Origin: Actinomycetota bacterium
Lineage (GTDB): Bacteria > Actinomycetota > Actinomycetes > Actinomycetales > Dermatophilaceae
Direction of reading: 5' to 3'
Length of the DNA stretch: 64,000 nt
Assembly: GCA_020160805.1 (NCBI GenBank)
Contig: JAIUPO010000002.1
Span: 62,001-126,000, forward strand
The notes beneath the pieces are model-generated. The model did not search any database. It was not told the DNA's origin and saw only the letters and a program-made list of their open reading frames with translations. The translations under genes were made by a program, and so were the position numbers. This document shows, piece by piece, positions 9,233 through 18,221 of the stretch. Numbering within the stretch: position 1 is the first letter of the stretch; every line of letters begins with the position of its first letter.

Positions 9233-9651
9233 ATGTATGACGTGACGGAGGCGTCTCTCGCGCGTCTCGCCGGTGCCCTGCGCTCCGGCGAGACGACGAG
9301 CGTCGAATTGGTCGAGGCCTTTCGCGCGCGGATGGCGGCCTATGACGCCGGCGGTCCCTGCTTGAACGCCGTCGTCGTGCACGACCCGACGGTGCTCGAG
9401 CAGGCCGAGGCCTCGGATGCGCGCCGGGCCCGCGGCGAAGCGTTGGGGCCGCTGGACGGGATCCCCTATACGGCGAAGGACAGCTATCGGCTCGTGGTCT
9501 GACGGTCGCGGCGGGGTCCCCGGCGTTCGCCGGCCTTGTGGCACAACGAGATTGCTTCGTCGTCGAGAGATTGCGCGGTGCCGGCGCCATCCTGCTCGGC
9601 CTGACGAATATGCCGCCGATGGCCAATGGGGGGATGCAGCGCGGGGTCTAG
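9233..9651 (+). pseudogene. amidase, N-terminal fragment with frameshift
   Basis: The ATG at 9233 opens an amidase-signature N-terminus that includes GPLDGIPYTAKDSYR, with the catalytic lysine of the Ser-Ser-Lys triad. The frame stops at 9502, but the homologous sequence resumes in another frame (GLTVAAGSPAFAGLVAQRD to NMPPMANGGMQRGV), so a small indel lies near 9495. The gene then ends at a TAG (9649-9651) long before the glycine/serine-rich signature containing the catalytic serines. A full amidase is about 450-570 aa. The stop lies inside a CTAG that also supplies the stop of the convergent gene, marking a deletion junction. Confidence 0.8.
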
Positions 9652-9881
9652 GGCGGTTCCTCGAGTCGCGCACACCCGTCGATCAGCGCGACACCGGAGA
9701 TGCCGACCCGGCTCATCGCCGGCAGGTCCAGGCGCACGATGCGCACCGAAGAGGCTTGCCACGCTTGGATATAGCCCTCCACTCCGAGGGCGGGTGCGGC
9801 GGCCGCCGACGCGCGAGGGAGACCGGCCAGCGCGGCTGCGCTACCGGCCGTGGTCAGCAGGGTGCGACGCGAGATCGCCAT
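9648..9881 (-). pseudogene. Tat-signal secreted protein, 3'-truncated remnant
   Basis: A 77-aa open frame starting at ATG 9881, with GGAAAGGA upstream. It begins with a twin-arginine signal, SRRTLLTTAGSAAALAGL and an alanine-rich cleavage region, followed by only about 45 residues of mature protein (GVEGYIQAWQASSVRIV and onwards). Mature Tat substrates are normally much longer. The 3' end meets the 3' end of the broken amidase at a shared CTAG, so the rest of the gene was probably deleted. The family is not recognisable from what remains. It lies 16 bp upstream of nothing functional on its strand: the neighbouring nnrD ends at 9898 on the same strand. Confidence 0.6.
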
Positions 9882-9897
9882 GACCATGTCCTTTCCG

Positions 9898-10830
9898 TCA
9901 GTCGCCGCGAAGGGCGCTGAGAACGACGGGCAGTTCCGGCAGCAGGTCGCGGGCGAGATAGCCGATCCGGCCATAGCGCGCGGCGAGGGTGTCACCGGCC
10001 GAGGCATGGACGTGGCTCGCCCAGACGGCCGCGCGGTCCGGCTCGGCGCCCCGGCTGACCAGGCCGACGATGGCGCCCGCGAGGACGTCACCGCTTTCGG
10101 AGGTGCCGAGCCCGGTGTCACCGGTCGTGCCACGCCATACCTCCCCCGCGGGGGTGGCGATCCACCCGTGGCAACTCACGACCGCACCGAAGCGCGCGGC
10201 GAGCTCGACCGCGGGCGCGCCGACATCTTCGACACCGATCTCGCCGGTCCCGGTGAGCCGGGCAAGCTCCGCCGTATTGCAATTGGTGACCAGCCGGCCG
10301 GCGATGCTCCCGCGCACCTCTGGTGCCAGCTCCGGCAGGACGGTGAAGCCGTAGGCGTCCAGGACGATGCGGGCATCGCCGGCGAGCAGCGGGACGACCT
10401 CCTCGACGAGGCGCACGGTGCCCTCGGCATCGTCGAGTCCGGGCCCGATGAGCATCGCGTCGGCGCGGTCGAGTTCGCGGCGCAGGGCACCGGCCGCACC
10501 GACTCCGGTGATCGAGCCCGTCGCACTCTCCGGCAACGCCTCCACACCCGACTCCGGGACCGCCACCGCGACGGCGGTCGCGACCGACTCCGCGACGGCG
10601 AGGGTGAGCCGCCCAGCCCCCATCCGCAGTGCGGCCTGACCGCTCAGCACGGGCGCGCCCGGGGTGCGCCTCGCCCCGCCGACGACCAGCACCTGGCCGC
10701 GAGCGGTCTTCGAACCCGTCGGGGTCGGCAGCGGCCACTGCCGCAGCAGGGCCGGCGTGATGGGTCGCGGATTCGCGGCCGTGCCGCCCGAGGTCTCGGG
10801 GTGGGCGAGACCGTCGGCGCGTCCGCTCAC
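9898..10830 (-). CDS. nnrD: ADP-dependent NAD(P)H-hydrate dehydratase
   Basis: Metabolite-repair enzyme of the ribokinase-like fold that converts hydrated NAD(P)H back to NAD(P)H using ADP. The 310-aa product shows QVLVVGGARRTPGAPVLSGQ near residue 48 and AALRMGAGRLTL. It also has LVTNCNTAELARL and the C-terminal anion-hole/catalytic segment GTSESGDVLAGAIVGL, where the usual GTGDVLAG glycine-threonine is replaced by SES. The epimerase (NnrE) half often fused to it is absent. The start ATG overlaps the stop of the upstream phosphatase gene by four bases, so the two are translationally coupled. Confidence 0.88.
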   Translation of the reverse strand: MSGRADGLAHPETSGGTAANPRPITPALLRQWPLPTPTGSKTARGQVLVVGGARRTPGAPVLSGQAALRMGAGRLTLAVAESVATAVAVAVPESGVEALPESATGSITGVGAAGALRRELDRADAMLIGPGLDDAEGTVRLVEEVVPLLAGDARIVLDAYGFTVLPELAPEVRGSIAGRLVTNCNTAELARLTGTGEIGVEDVGAPAVELAARFGAVVSCHGWIATPAGEVWRGTTGDTGLGTSESGDVLAGAIVGLVSRGAEPDRAAVWASHVHASAGDTLAARYGRIGYLARDLLPELPVVLSALRGD

Positions 10831-11600
10831 CGGCCGCCGACCTCGTCAGAGGCTCCCGGTTGATCGGTGACCGCCACGCCAACCTTGGTCAGGTGGGCAT
10901 CCTCGTTGTATGCCGTGACCGTCCACCCGGTGGCCGAGTCCTCGTCGCGCGCGATGCGCACGATCGCCGCATTGCGCAGGCCATTGGTGCGCGACCGCTC
11001 GAGCACCGCCGCCTCGTCGAGACCCTCGGCGACATAGGTGAAGAGCAGGATGACTACATCATGTGAGGCGACCAGAATACGTTGTGCCTTCTCGGTATTC
11101 GCCAGATCCGTCAGCACGGAGCGAACGCGGAAGGCGACATCCGCCCACGACTCGCCGCCCGGTGGGCGGTAATAGAACTTGCCGAGCCAGTCGCGCCGGG
11201 CCGCTTCCTCCGGATATTTCGCGCGGATGCCGGCCGCGGTCAGGGCATCGGTGATGCCCATATCCCGATCGCGCAGCCGCTCGTCGACGCGATAGTCGAG
11301 GTCTGCGTGGCAGACCTCCATGGCGATCTCGGCGGTCTCGCGGGCCCGGCGGAAGGGGCTGGTCCAGACGATCTGGGGTCGTTCGTCATCGGACAGTTCG
11401 CTCAGCCAGCTGCCGAGGGCCGCTGCCTGCTCGCGGCCGGTCGCAGACAGGACGACGTCGGCATCGCGCGCCGGAACCTCGATGCGCTCCAATGAATTTC
11501 GCGCGGCCGCCTCGGCCGCGACATTGCCTTCCGACTGGCCGTGACGGACGAGGATCAACTCCTTCGGCGCGGCCGTCTGCGGTGCTGTCGATTGGGTCAT
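10827..11600 (-). CDS. histidine phosphatase (phosphoglycerate mutase-like) family protein
   Basis: Branch-1 histidine phosphatase fold of 257 aa. The catalytic LILVRHGQSEGN is near residue 16. The second arginine lies in TSPFRRARETAE and the second catalytic histidine in LVASHDVVILL. Substrate specificity cannot be read; most such actinobacterial proteins are phosphatases of small phosphorylated metabolites rather than glycolytic mutases. ATG 11600 is preceded on the minus strand by GGAAGGAC. It is the first gene of a two-gene unit with nnrD. Confidence 0.85.
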   Translation of the reverse strand: MTQSTAPQTAAPKELILVRHGQSEGNVAAEAAARNSLERIEVPARDADVVLSATGREQAAALGSWLSELSDDERPQIVWTSPFRRARETAEIAMEVCHADLDYRVDERLRDRDMGITDALTAAGIRAKYPEEAARRDWLGKFYYRPPGGESWADVAFRVRSVLTDLANTEKAQRILVASHDVVILLFTYVAEGLDEAAVLERSRTNGLRNAAIVRIARDEDSATGWTVTAYNEDAHLTKVGVAVTDQPGASDEVGGR

Positions 11601-11819
11601 CGAAGTCCTTCCTCGTCATCGGCCGGGCCGGGTGCGACCGTCCCGACCGGTCCCACCGTAGCCGTCGGCACCCGCGCGATGAACGGGAGCCGGCACACGC
11701 CTGCGGCAGGCTCGGAGAATGCCCGCCCTCTTCCGCCCGCACGGCCCGGCGATCGGGCTACGGTGACGGAGGAAAGGCACCTGGGAGTCCCCGGGCGCCA
11801 CCGAGGAAAGGAGCCCCTC

Positions 11820-12023
11820 ATGGGTTTGGGAGAGAAGTTCGAGGCCGCCAAGGACCAGATCGTCGGTGATGCCAAGGAGAAGTTCGGCGACGCAACCGAC
11901 GACGGGTCGATGCAGGCCGAAGGCGCCGCGCAGTCCGCGAAGGGCGACCTCCGCGAGGGCTGGGAGAACGCCAAGGACGACATGGGCGACGCCCTCGACG
12001 ACGCCAAGAACAAGCTGGACTGA
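11820..12023 (+). CDS. CsbD family stress-response protein
   Basis: A 67-aa highly charged, helical protein with the CsbD pattern: MGLGEKFEAAKDQIVGDAKE at the N-terminus, then repeated A-K/E-G-D motifs ending in DDAKNKLD. CsbD proteins are induced by general stress; their molecular role is unknown. GAAAGGAG lies about eight bases before the ATG. It stands alone and is followed by a hairpin terminator. The frame upstream of the ATG is open but has no start with a ribosome site. Confidence 0.85.
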   Translation: MGLGEKFEAAKDQIVGDAKEKFGDATDDGSMQAEGAAQSAKGDLREGWENAKDDMGDALDDAKNKLD

Positions 12024-12049
12024 GGCCCGAGCGGCTCAGCCCTGAAGCG

Positions 12050-12088
12050 ACGGCGCGGCACGATCCCGGTTGGGACGTGCCGCGCCGT
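12050..12088 (+). terminator. intrinsic-type hairpin after csbD-like gene
   Basis: Perfect 13-bp inverted repeat (ACGGCGCGGCACG at 12050-12062, its complement at 12076-12088) with a 13-nt loop, 26 bp after the stop codon. There is no long T run, as is common in GC-rich actinobacteria. Confidence 0.7.
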
Positions 12089-12276
12089 TCGCATGGGGCC
12101 CAGCCCTCACCTGTGAGTTCTCACGCCTCGGGGGCCCGGACAGCCGCGACGAGCAGGCGGGCACCCGGGCTCGGGGTCGGCTGGGGAGAGCCCGGTGCCC
12201 GCGGGCCGAACCCGGCTCGGCAAACGCTCGAGCGCCGTTCGGCGGGCAGCGCGAGGTGGTGTGAAACGGTGGGGAG

Positions 12277-13488
12277 ATGACGACATACGGACTGCTCATC
12301 ATTGGCAGCGGACCGGCAGGGGTGAGCGCCGCGGAGGCGTATGCCGACGCCGGCGGACCGGGGCCGGTGGCGTTGCTGACGGCCGACCCGCACGCGCCCT
12401 ACGAACGGCCGCCGCTGAGCAAGAACGCGCTCACGTCGCCCGGCGACGTCGAGCCGACCCCGATCACCGAGGCGACCTTGCCGGACGGGGTCGACGTGCG
12501 GCTCGGGGCGACGGTGACCGCCGTCGATCTGGGGGCACGCACCGTGCAGGTGGGCGGGGAGACGCTCACCTTCGAGCGGCTCGTCGTCGCGACGGGATCC
12601 ACGCCATTGCCGCTCCCCGGCGCGGAGGAGGACGCCGAGATCCACGCTCTGCGATCGCTCCAGGATGGACGCGACCTCGCCCGCGCAGCCCAGCACGCGC
12701 GGACCGCGCTCGTCATCGGGTCGGGCTTCATCGGCTGCGAGGCCGCCGCCTCTCTCGCTCGCAGCGGTCTCGACGTCACTCTCGTGACGCCGGAGGACGC
12801 ACCGCAGCAAGAACGCCTGGGTTCGTATGCCGCGCAACAGATTTCGGGTTGGCTGGCCGATCTCGGGGTCGACGTGCGCACCGGCGTCGAGGTGACATCC
12901 GTCCACGCGCCGCGCACGGTGCACCTGAGCGACGGCCATACGTTGGCGCCGGATCTGGTGCTGGCCGCCGTGGGTATCGCGCCGCAGGGCGATCTCCTCG
13001 GTGACGCCGGGGCACAGACATACGAGGGCCGCGTCGTCGCCGACGAACACTTGCAGGCGGCTCCCGGGGTGTGGGTGGCCGGCGATATCGCGAGGGGTCT
13101 GCATGCGATCGCCGGACGCGCCCTCGCGGTGGAGCACTGGGGTGACGCGCTGGCCATGGGCGCGGTCGCCGGTCGCAATGCCGCGGTCGGCGACGACGGG
13201 GAACAGGAGCGCTGGGAGGAGGTGCCCGGCTTCTGGTCCACCATCGGCGAGCACACGCTGCAATATGCCGCCTGGGGTGACGGCTACGACCGCGAGGAAG
13301 TGGTCGGGCGGGTGGGGGGCTTCACGATCTGGTATGCCGACGCCGCCGACACCCTGGTGGGCGTGCTGACCTACAACGCGGACGCGGACTACGAGCGGGG
13401 CCGGCGGCTCATCGCGGCCGGGGCCGGCATCGCTGAGGCGATGCGCGGCGACGACATCCCGGAGCCTTCGGACTCGGGCGAGGAGTGA
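12277..13488 (+). CDS. FAD-dependent ferredoxin/rubredoxin-type reductase
   Basis: A 403-aa pyridine nucleotide-disulphide oxidoreductase-like flavoprotein that moves electrons from NAD(P)H to a small iron-sulphur protein. FAD fold LLIIGSGPAGVSAAEAY at residues 6-22, the PYERPPLSK motif near 45, NAD fold ALVIGSGFIGCEAAASLA near 147, and the second FAD motif VWVAGDIA near 268. The C-terminal extension (EVPGFWSTIGEHTLQY) matches the ferredoxin reductase group. Start ATG 12277 has GGGGAG just upstream. The partner ferredoxin is not adjacent; the window contains a desaturase that could use such electrons. Confidence 0.85.
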   Translation: MTTYGLLIIGSGPAGVSAAEAYADAGGPGPVALLTADPHAPYERPPLSKNALTSPGDVEPTPITEATLPDGVDVRLGATVTAVDLGARTVQVGGETLTFERLVVATGSTPLPLPGAEEDAEIHALRSLQDGRDLARAAQHARTALVIGSGFIGCEAAASLARSGLDVTLVTPEDAPQQERLGSYAAQQISGWLADLGVDVRTGVEVTSVHAPRTVHLSDGHTLAPDLVLAAVGIAPQGDLLGDAGAQTYEGRVVADEHLQAAPGVWVAGDIARGLHAIAGRALAVEHWGDALAMGAVAGRNAAVGDDGEQERWEEVPGFWSTIGEHTLQYAAWGDGYDREEVVGRVGGFTIWYADAADTLVGVLTYNADADYERGRRLIAAGAGIAEAMRGDDIPEPSDSGEE

Positions 13489-13513
13489 GGACACACCTCG
13501 CGGTGAGGCTCTC

Positions 13514-14863
13514 GTGACTCCCGACCTGATCTACTTCGTCGGCGGACTCGGGCTGCTGTTGGCGATCGTGCTGCCCCGGCTGCTGCAGTCCGCCGCGCTG
13601 TCGCCGCCGATCGTGCTCATCGTCGTCGGGATGCTCATCGGGCTCTCGCCTCTGGGAACAGAGGTCTCGATGGACCCGGTGCAGCACCGGATCCTCATCG
13701 AACATCTCACCGAGATCACCGTTCTCGTCGCGCTCATGGGCGTCGGCCTGGCGCTGGATCGCCCTGTCTCCCTTCGGGATCGGCGCTCCTGGGTGCGGTG
13801 GTCGCCGGCTTGGCGCCTGCTCGGGATCACGATGCCGCTGAGCATCATCGCCGTCGCCCTGCTCGGCTGGTGGGCAGCGGGCCTCCCGCCCGCTGCCGCT
13901 CTGCTTCTTGCCGGCGCCCTTGCCCCGACGGATCCCGTCCTGGCGTCCGATGTCCAGGTCGCCGGCCCTGCAGATCCGGAGGAGATCGAGGCGGAGCCGG
14001 AGGAGATCGACGAGGAGGACGAGGTCCGCTTCGCGCTCACGTCCGAGGCCGGCCTCAACGACGGGCTCGCTTTCCCCTTCGTCTATCTGGCGATCCTCTG
14101 GGCGGCCGAGGGCCTGAGCGGGGAGGTCATTGGTCGTTGGCTCGGATGGTATGTCGTGGGCAAAGTCGTCATCGGCGCCATGGCCGGTATGGCCGTGGGG
14201 TGGGCCCTCGGCCGGGTGGCCTTCCGCGCGCGGACCGACCTGCTCCGCGTAGCCGAGCAGCGCGAGACCTTGCTCGCCGTGGCGGCCATGCTCACGGCAT
14301 ACGGGGCAGCGGAACTCGTTGGGGGATATGGCTTTCTCGCGGTCTTCGCGTGCGCGATGACCATCCGCTCTGAGGAGCGACACCATGAATACCATCGCGC
14401 GATGCACGAGGTGATCGAACGCCTCGAACGCCTGTTGACGCTCTTCGTCCTCCTCGCCCTCGGCGTGGCCCTGACCCGCGGATTGCTCGGCGCACTCGAC
14501 ACCGCGGGCGTGATGATCGGTGTGGCGCTCATTCTCGTCATCCGCCCGCTGACGGGCATCGTGGGGCTCGGGCTCGGTGCGCGCGACCCGGAACGGCGCG
14601 GGGGGCTCGACCGGCGCGAGCGGATGGCCGCGGCCTTCTTCGGCGTGCGCGGCGTCGGCTCCATCTACTACCTCGCCTATGCCCTCGGACACGCCGATTT
14701 CGCGCGGGAGCGCTGGCTGTGGTCGACCGTCGCCTTCACGATCATGCTGTCGGTGCTCGTCCACGGTGTCGCTTCCACCCCGGGTGATGCGCCACCTCGA
14801 TCGCCGACGCGAGGGCGGCGTGGGCACCGGGCGGGCCCCGTAAGTGGTGCTAGCACCGGTTAG
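13514..14863 (+). CDS. Na+/H+ (cation:proton) antiporter, CPA1/NhaP type
   Basis: A 449-aa membrane protein with about 12 hydrophobic segments. The family motifs APTDPVLASDVQV (about residue 138) and SEAGLNDGLAFPFVY (about 177), with the ion-binding Asn-Asp pair, are visible. An unusually acidic loop of repeated E/D residues (about 156-173) separates them. Start GTG 13514, 25 bp after the reductase gene, so possibly co-transcribed. The stop codon lies within the first of three palindromic repeats downstream. Confidence 0.85.
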   Translation: MTPDLIYFVGGLGLLLAIVLPRLLQSAALSPPIVLIVVGMLIGLSPLGTEVSMDPVQHRILIEHLTEITVLVALMGVGLALDRPVSLRDRRSWVRWSPAWRLLGITMPLSIIAVALLGWWAAGLPPAAALLLAGALAPTDPVLASDVQVAGPADPEEIEAEPEEIDEEDEVRFALTSEAGLNDGLAFPFVYLAILWAAEGLSGEVIGRWLGWYVVGKVVIGAMAGMAVGWALGRVAFRARTDLLRVAEQRETLLAVAAMLTAYGAAELVGGYGFLAVFACAMTIRSEERHHEYHRAMHEVIERLERLLTLFVLLALGVALTRGLLGALDTAGVMIGVALILVIRPLTGIVGLGLGARDPERRGGLDRRERMAAAFFGVRGVGSIYYLAYALGHADFARERWLWSTVAFTIMLSVLVHGVASTPGDAPPRSPTRGRRGHRAGPVSGASTG

Positions 14864-14956
14864 ATCCTCCCGTAACTGGTGCTAGCACCACTTACGGTGC
14901 GAGCCCCCAGGTTGCAACCGGTGCTAAGCGCGCTAACTGGTGCTAGCACCACTTAG
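14841..14956. repeat. three copies of a perfect palindrome, TGCTAGCA core
   Basis: GGTGCTAGCACC occurs at 14846-14857, 14878-14889 and 14939-14950. Arms extend imperfectly (GTAA...TTAC around the second copy), and a half-site lies at about 14918-14925. The copies lie between two convergent genes, so they are not in a promoter. They could be operators of a lost regulator or toxin-antitoxin module, or transcription stops for both flanking genes. Confidence 0.8.
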
Positions 14957-14990
14957 GACTACGGGCCGGGGGGTGCCGGGCCGGCGGCGG

Positions 14991-15545
14991 CTACTTGCCG
15001 TCCAGGGCGTCGAGCAGGGCCGAGCAGAAGGCCGGGAGGTCGTCGGGGTTGCGGCTGGTGATGAGATTGCCGTCGATGACGACTTCCTGGTCGGTCCACG
15101 TGCCGCCGGCGTTGCCGATATCGGTCTTCAGGCTCGGCCACGAGGTCAGCTGCCGCCCGTCGACGGCATCGGCTTCGACGAGGGTCCATGGCGCATGACA
15201 GATGGCGGCGACCGGACGGCCGCTGTCGACGAACTCACGGACGAAGGCGACCGCGTCCTTGTAGGTGCGCAGTGCGTCCGGGTTGGCGACGCCGCCGGGC
15301 AGGACGAGTGCGGCGTAGTCCCCACCTTGGGCGTCGGCGACGGTCACATCGACCTTCTTGGTGTCGGCCTTGTCGAGGTGGTTGAACATCTGGACGGTGC
15401 CACTCTCGGGGCTGATGAGCACGGGCTGGTAGCCCGCCTGCTCCAGGGCCTTCCACGGCTCGGTCAGCTCGACCTGCTCGATGCCTTCGGCCGCGACGAG
15501 GAAGGCGACCTTCTCGGAGTTTTGGCTGTCATTGCTGGTGGTCAT
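14991..15545 (-). CDS. DJ-1/PfpI family (type 1 glutamine amidotransferase-like) protein
   Basis: A 184-aa single-domain protein. The nucleophile elbow AAICHAPWTLVEA carries the catalytic cysteine, and AAEGIEQVELTEPW near residue 17 carries the conserved glutamate. Members act as general stress proteins, proteases or deglycases; which applies is not known. The start is ATG 15545; the frame runs upstream but has no better start. It is convergent with the antiporter and divergent from the truncated GNAT gene. Confidence 0.85.
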   Translation of the reverse strand: MTTSNDSQNSEKVAFLVAAEGIEQVELTEPWKALEQAGYQPVLISPESGTVQMFNHLDKADTKKVDVTVADAQGGDYAALVLPGGVANPDALRTYKDAVAFVREFVDSGRPVAAICHAPWTLVEADAVDGRQLTSWPSLKTDIGNAGGTWTDQEVVIDGNLITSRNPDDLPAFCSALLDALDGK

Positions 15546-15609
15546 GGCTTCAACGTATGCCGAGCGGCGACCCTGGCGGGGTCTAAGGCACTGGTCATAC
15601 GCTGTGGGC

Positions 15610-15873
15610 ATGACGCACGAAAGTGACACTGCGACAGCCGAATACACCGTCGTGCCGCTCGCCGAGGACACCTGGGACGCCTTCGCCGAGCTCGTCGAAC
15701 GCAACAACGGGGTGTATGGCGGGTGCTGGTGCATCGGCTGGCATCTCGAGCGCAAGACGCACGGTCTGGATCACCGCGCAGAAAAGGAACGCCTCGTGCG
15801 AGCCGGCGAGGCGCACGCGGCGATCGTGCTGGACGCCGCAGGTGCACTTCACCCTGCCGCGGTGGGCGCGTGA
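15610..15873 (+). pseudogene. GNAT N-acetyltransferase, N-terminal fragment
   Basis: The ATG at 15610 begins a protein matching the N-terminal half of a GNAT family: NNGVYGGCWCIGWHLERK then KERLVRAGEAHAAIVLDAAG. The frame leaves the family where the acetyl-CoA-binding motif should follow and runs into an inverted repeat (15841-15881), ending after 87 aa. A whole protein would be about 150-200 aa. I read it as truncated at about 15838. Confidence 0.7.
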
Positions 15874-15881
15874 AGTGCACC
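15841..15881. repeat. 12-bp inverted repeat at the truncation point of the GNAT gene
   Basis: GGTGCACTTCAC (15841-15852) and its exact complement (15870-15881) enclose a 17-nt loop. A short outer pair CCGCA/TGCGG lies at 15836-15840 and 15891-15895. It may be an insertion scar or mini-element end, or a terminator-like hairpin. Confidence 0.75.
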
Positions 15882-16030
15882 TTTCCCGCATGCGGAGAGA
15901 AAGTGTGACAGGTGAGACCCGGGGCGGGGTATTCCACCCTTTCGAACCACCTGCCTTAGGCCTTTTCCCGGGCGCGCTCCTGGTTGACTCGAGGGGTCAC
16001 ATCTGCCAACCGTGCGCTTAGGAGTTTCGC

Positions 16031-18139
16031 GTGGCCACCCAGAAGAAGACCCCCAAGCAGTCGCCCACCGGCCAGAGCGCCGAGGTGCGCGGCGCCGGTG
16101 ACGAACTGCACCAGCGCGCAGGTGGAGACGTCCCGGCACTGACGACCGCGCAGGGCGCGCCGATCGCCGACGACCAGAACTCCCTGCGGGCCGGCGACCG
16201 CGGCCCGACGCTGCTCGAGGATTTCGCCCTGCGCGAGAAGATCTTCCACTTCGACCATGAGCGCATCCCCGAGCGCATCGTCCACGCCCGCGGGTATGGC
16301 GCCCACGGCGTCTTCGAGTGCTACGAGCCGCTCACCGATCTGACCAAGGCAAGCGTCTTCGCCGAGGCCGGCAAGCAGACCGAGGTCTTCGTCCGCTTCT
16401 CCACCGTCGCGGGCAATCTCGGGTCCTTCGACCTGGCCCGCGATGTCCGCGGGTTCGCGACGAAGTTCTATACGGACGAAGGCAATTGGGACCTCGTCGG
16501 CAACAATATCCCCGTCTTCTTCATCCAGGACGCGGTCAAATTCCCCGACCTGGTCCACTCCGTCAAGGAGGAGCCGGACCGCGGCTTCCCGCAGGCGCAG
16601 TCGGCGCACGACACCTTCTGGGACTTCGCCTCGCTGATGCCCGAGTCGACCCATATGACGCTCTGGCAGATGTCCGACCGGGCGATCCCTCGCTCCTTCC
16701 GGATGATGCAGGGCTTCGGCGTGCACACCTTCCGCTTCGTCAACGCCGCGGGCAAGAGCAGCTTCGTCAAATTCCACTGGACCCCCGTGCTCGGTATGCA
16801 GTCAGTCGTCTGGAACGAAGCCGTCAAGATCAATGGCGCCGACCCCGACTTCCACCGTCGCGATCTCTTCGAGTCGATCGAGGCGGGCAGCTTCCCGCAG
16901 TGGGAGCTCGGGGTCCAGGTCTTCGACGACGCCTTCGCCGACTCCTTCGAGTTCGACATCCTCGATCCCACCAAGCTCATCCCCGAGGAACTCCTCCCCG
17001 TCCGCCCGGTCGGCCTGATGACCCTGAACCGCACGGTGACCAATGTCTTCGCCGAGATCGAGCAGGTCGCGTTCATGACGCAGAACGTCCCGCCGGGCAT
17101 CGACTTCAGCAACGACCCGCTGCTCCAGGGCCGCAACTTCTCCTATCTGGACACCCAGCTCAGCCGCCTCGGGAGCACGAATTTCACCCAGATCCCGGTC
17201 AATGCACCACGCTGCCCGGTCGCGCACTTCCAGCGCGACGGCCATATGCAGATGTCCACCCAGCCGGGGCGGGCGACATACGAGCCCAATTCGTTCACCG
17301 GTGTCGACGGCGGCCCGCGCGAGGTGGGCGAGAGCGGTCACGTCCCTGTCGAGGAGGAACTGACCGGCGCCAAACGGCGCATCCGCAGCGAGTCCTTCGC
17401 CGACCATTACAGCCAGGCGCGCCAGTTCTGGATCAGCCAGACGCCGGTCGAGCAGGACCACATCGTCGCCGCCTATGTCTTCGAACTCGGCAAGTGCCAG
17501 ATCGAGGCGATCCGGGCCCGGATGGTCGCGAACCTGCGCAATGTCGACGAGCAGCTCGCGACTCGTGTCGCCGAGGGCCTGGCCCTCGACCTGCCCGACG
17601 CCAGCCCGGCCAAGGTTGCGACCATAATGGACATCGAGGCCTCCCCCGCCCTCAGCCTGCTGGGCCGGGCCAAGGAGACCTTCGAGGGTCGTAAGCTCGG
17701 CCTCGTCGTCGGCGACGGCGCCGATGCCGCGCTCGTCAAGGCCGTGCAAAAGGCGGTCAAGGATGCCAAGGCGTCCATGGAGATCATCGCGGTCGCCGTG
17801 GGTGGTGCCACGCTCGCCGACGGCTCGAAACTCCCTGCGGACCAAGCGATCGCCGGTGCCCCGTCGGTCCTGTATGACGCGGTCGCCGTCATCGGGGGCG
17901 AGGACGGCGGCGCGGCCCTGGGCAAGGAGCCCGCGGCGCGTGACTTCCTCAACGACGCCTTCCATCACTACAAGGTGATCGGTCTCGGCAGCGCCGACGC
18001 GATGGTCAAGGCCGCCGGCCTCGACCAAAAGATCGAGGGCGACGACGCCGTCCTGCAGCTCGACAAGGCCGCCTCGGTCCAGGCCTTCCTCCAGCGTTGC
18101 GCCAAGCCGCGCAAGTGGGATCGCCCGATCGGCGTCTGA
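16031..18139 (+). CDS. katE: large-subunit monofunctional catalase, clade 2 (HPII-like)
   Basis: Heme enzyme that splits H2O2 in the cytosol. At 702 aa it is the long form with a C-terminal flavodoxin-like domain starting near residue 545 ([15 protein letters not shown]). Active-site histidine in [12 protein letters not shown] (about residue 83), distal asparagine in VGNNIPVFF (about 157) and heme-ligand tyrosine in [12 protein letters not shown] (about 370) are all present. Start GTG 16031 has TTAGGAG about seven bases upstream. It is followed after 82 bp by the alcohol dehydrogenase that opens the glycosyltransferase cluster, which may be co-induced. Confidence 0.95.
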   Translation: MATQKKTPKQSPTGQSAEVRGAGDELHQRAGGDVPALTTAQGAPIADDQNSLRAGDRGPTLLEDFALREKIFHFDHERIPERIVHARGYGAHGVFECYEPLTDLTKASVFAEAGKQTEVFVRFSTVAGNLGSFDLARDVRGFATKFYTDEGNWDLVGNNIPVFFIQDAVKFPDLVHSVKEEPDRGFPQAQSAHDTFWDFASLMPESTHMTLWQMSDRAIPRSFRMMQGFGVHTFRFVNAAGKSSFVKFHWTPVLGMQSVVWNEAVKINGADPDFHRRDLFESIEAGSFPQWELGVQVFDDAFADSFEFDILDPTKLIPEELLPVRPVGLMTLNRTVTNVFAEIEQVAFMTQNVPPGIDFSNDPLLQGRNFSYLDTQLSRLGSTNFTQIPVNAPRCPVAHFQRDGHMQMSTQPGRATYEPNSFTGVDGGPREVGESGHVPVEEELTGAKRRIRSESFADHYSQARQFWISQTPVEQDHIVAAYVFELGKCQIEAIRARMVANLRNVDEQLATRVAEGLALDLPDASPAKVATIMDIEASPALSLLGRAKETFEGRKLGLVVGDGADAALVKAVQKAVKDAKASMEIIAVAVGGATLADGSKLPADQAIAGAPSVLYDAVAVIGGEDGGAALGKEPAARDFLNDAFHHYKVIGLGSADAMVKAAGLDQKIEGDDAVLQLDKAASVQAFLQRCAKPRKWDRPIGV

Positions 18140-18221
18140 CCGACGCCTCAGGCCGCGGCCGGCTCACGCCGGTCGCGGCACACCCCCACGACATACCGCC
18201 ACAATCGTCAGAGGAGCAGAT

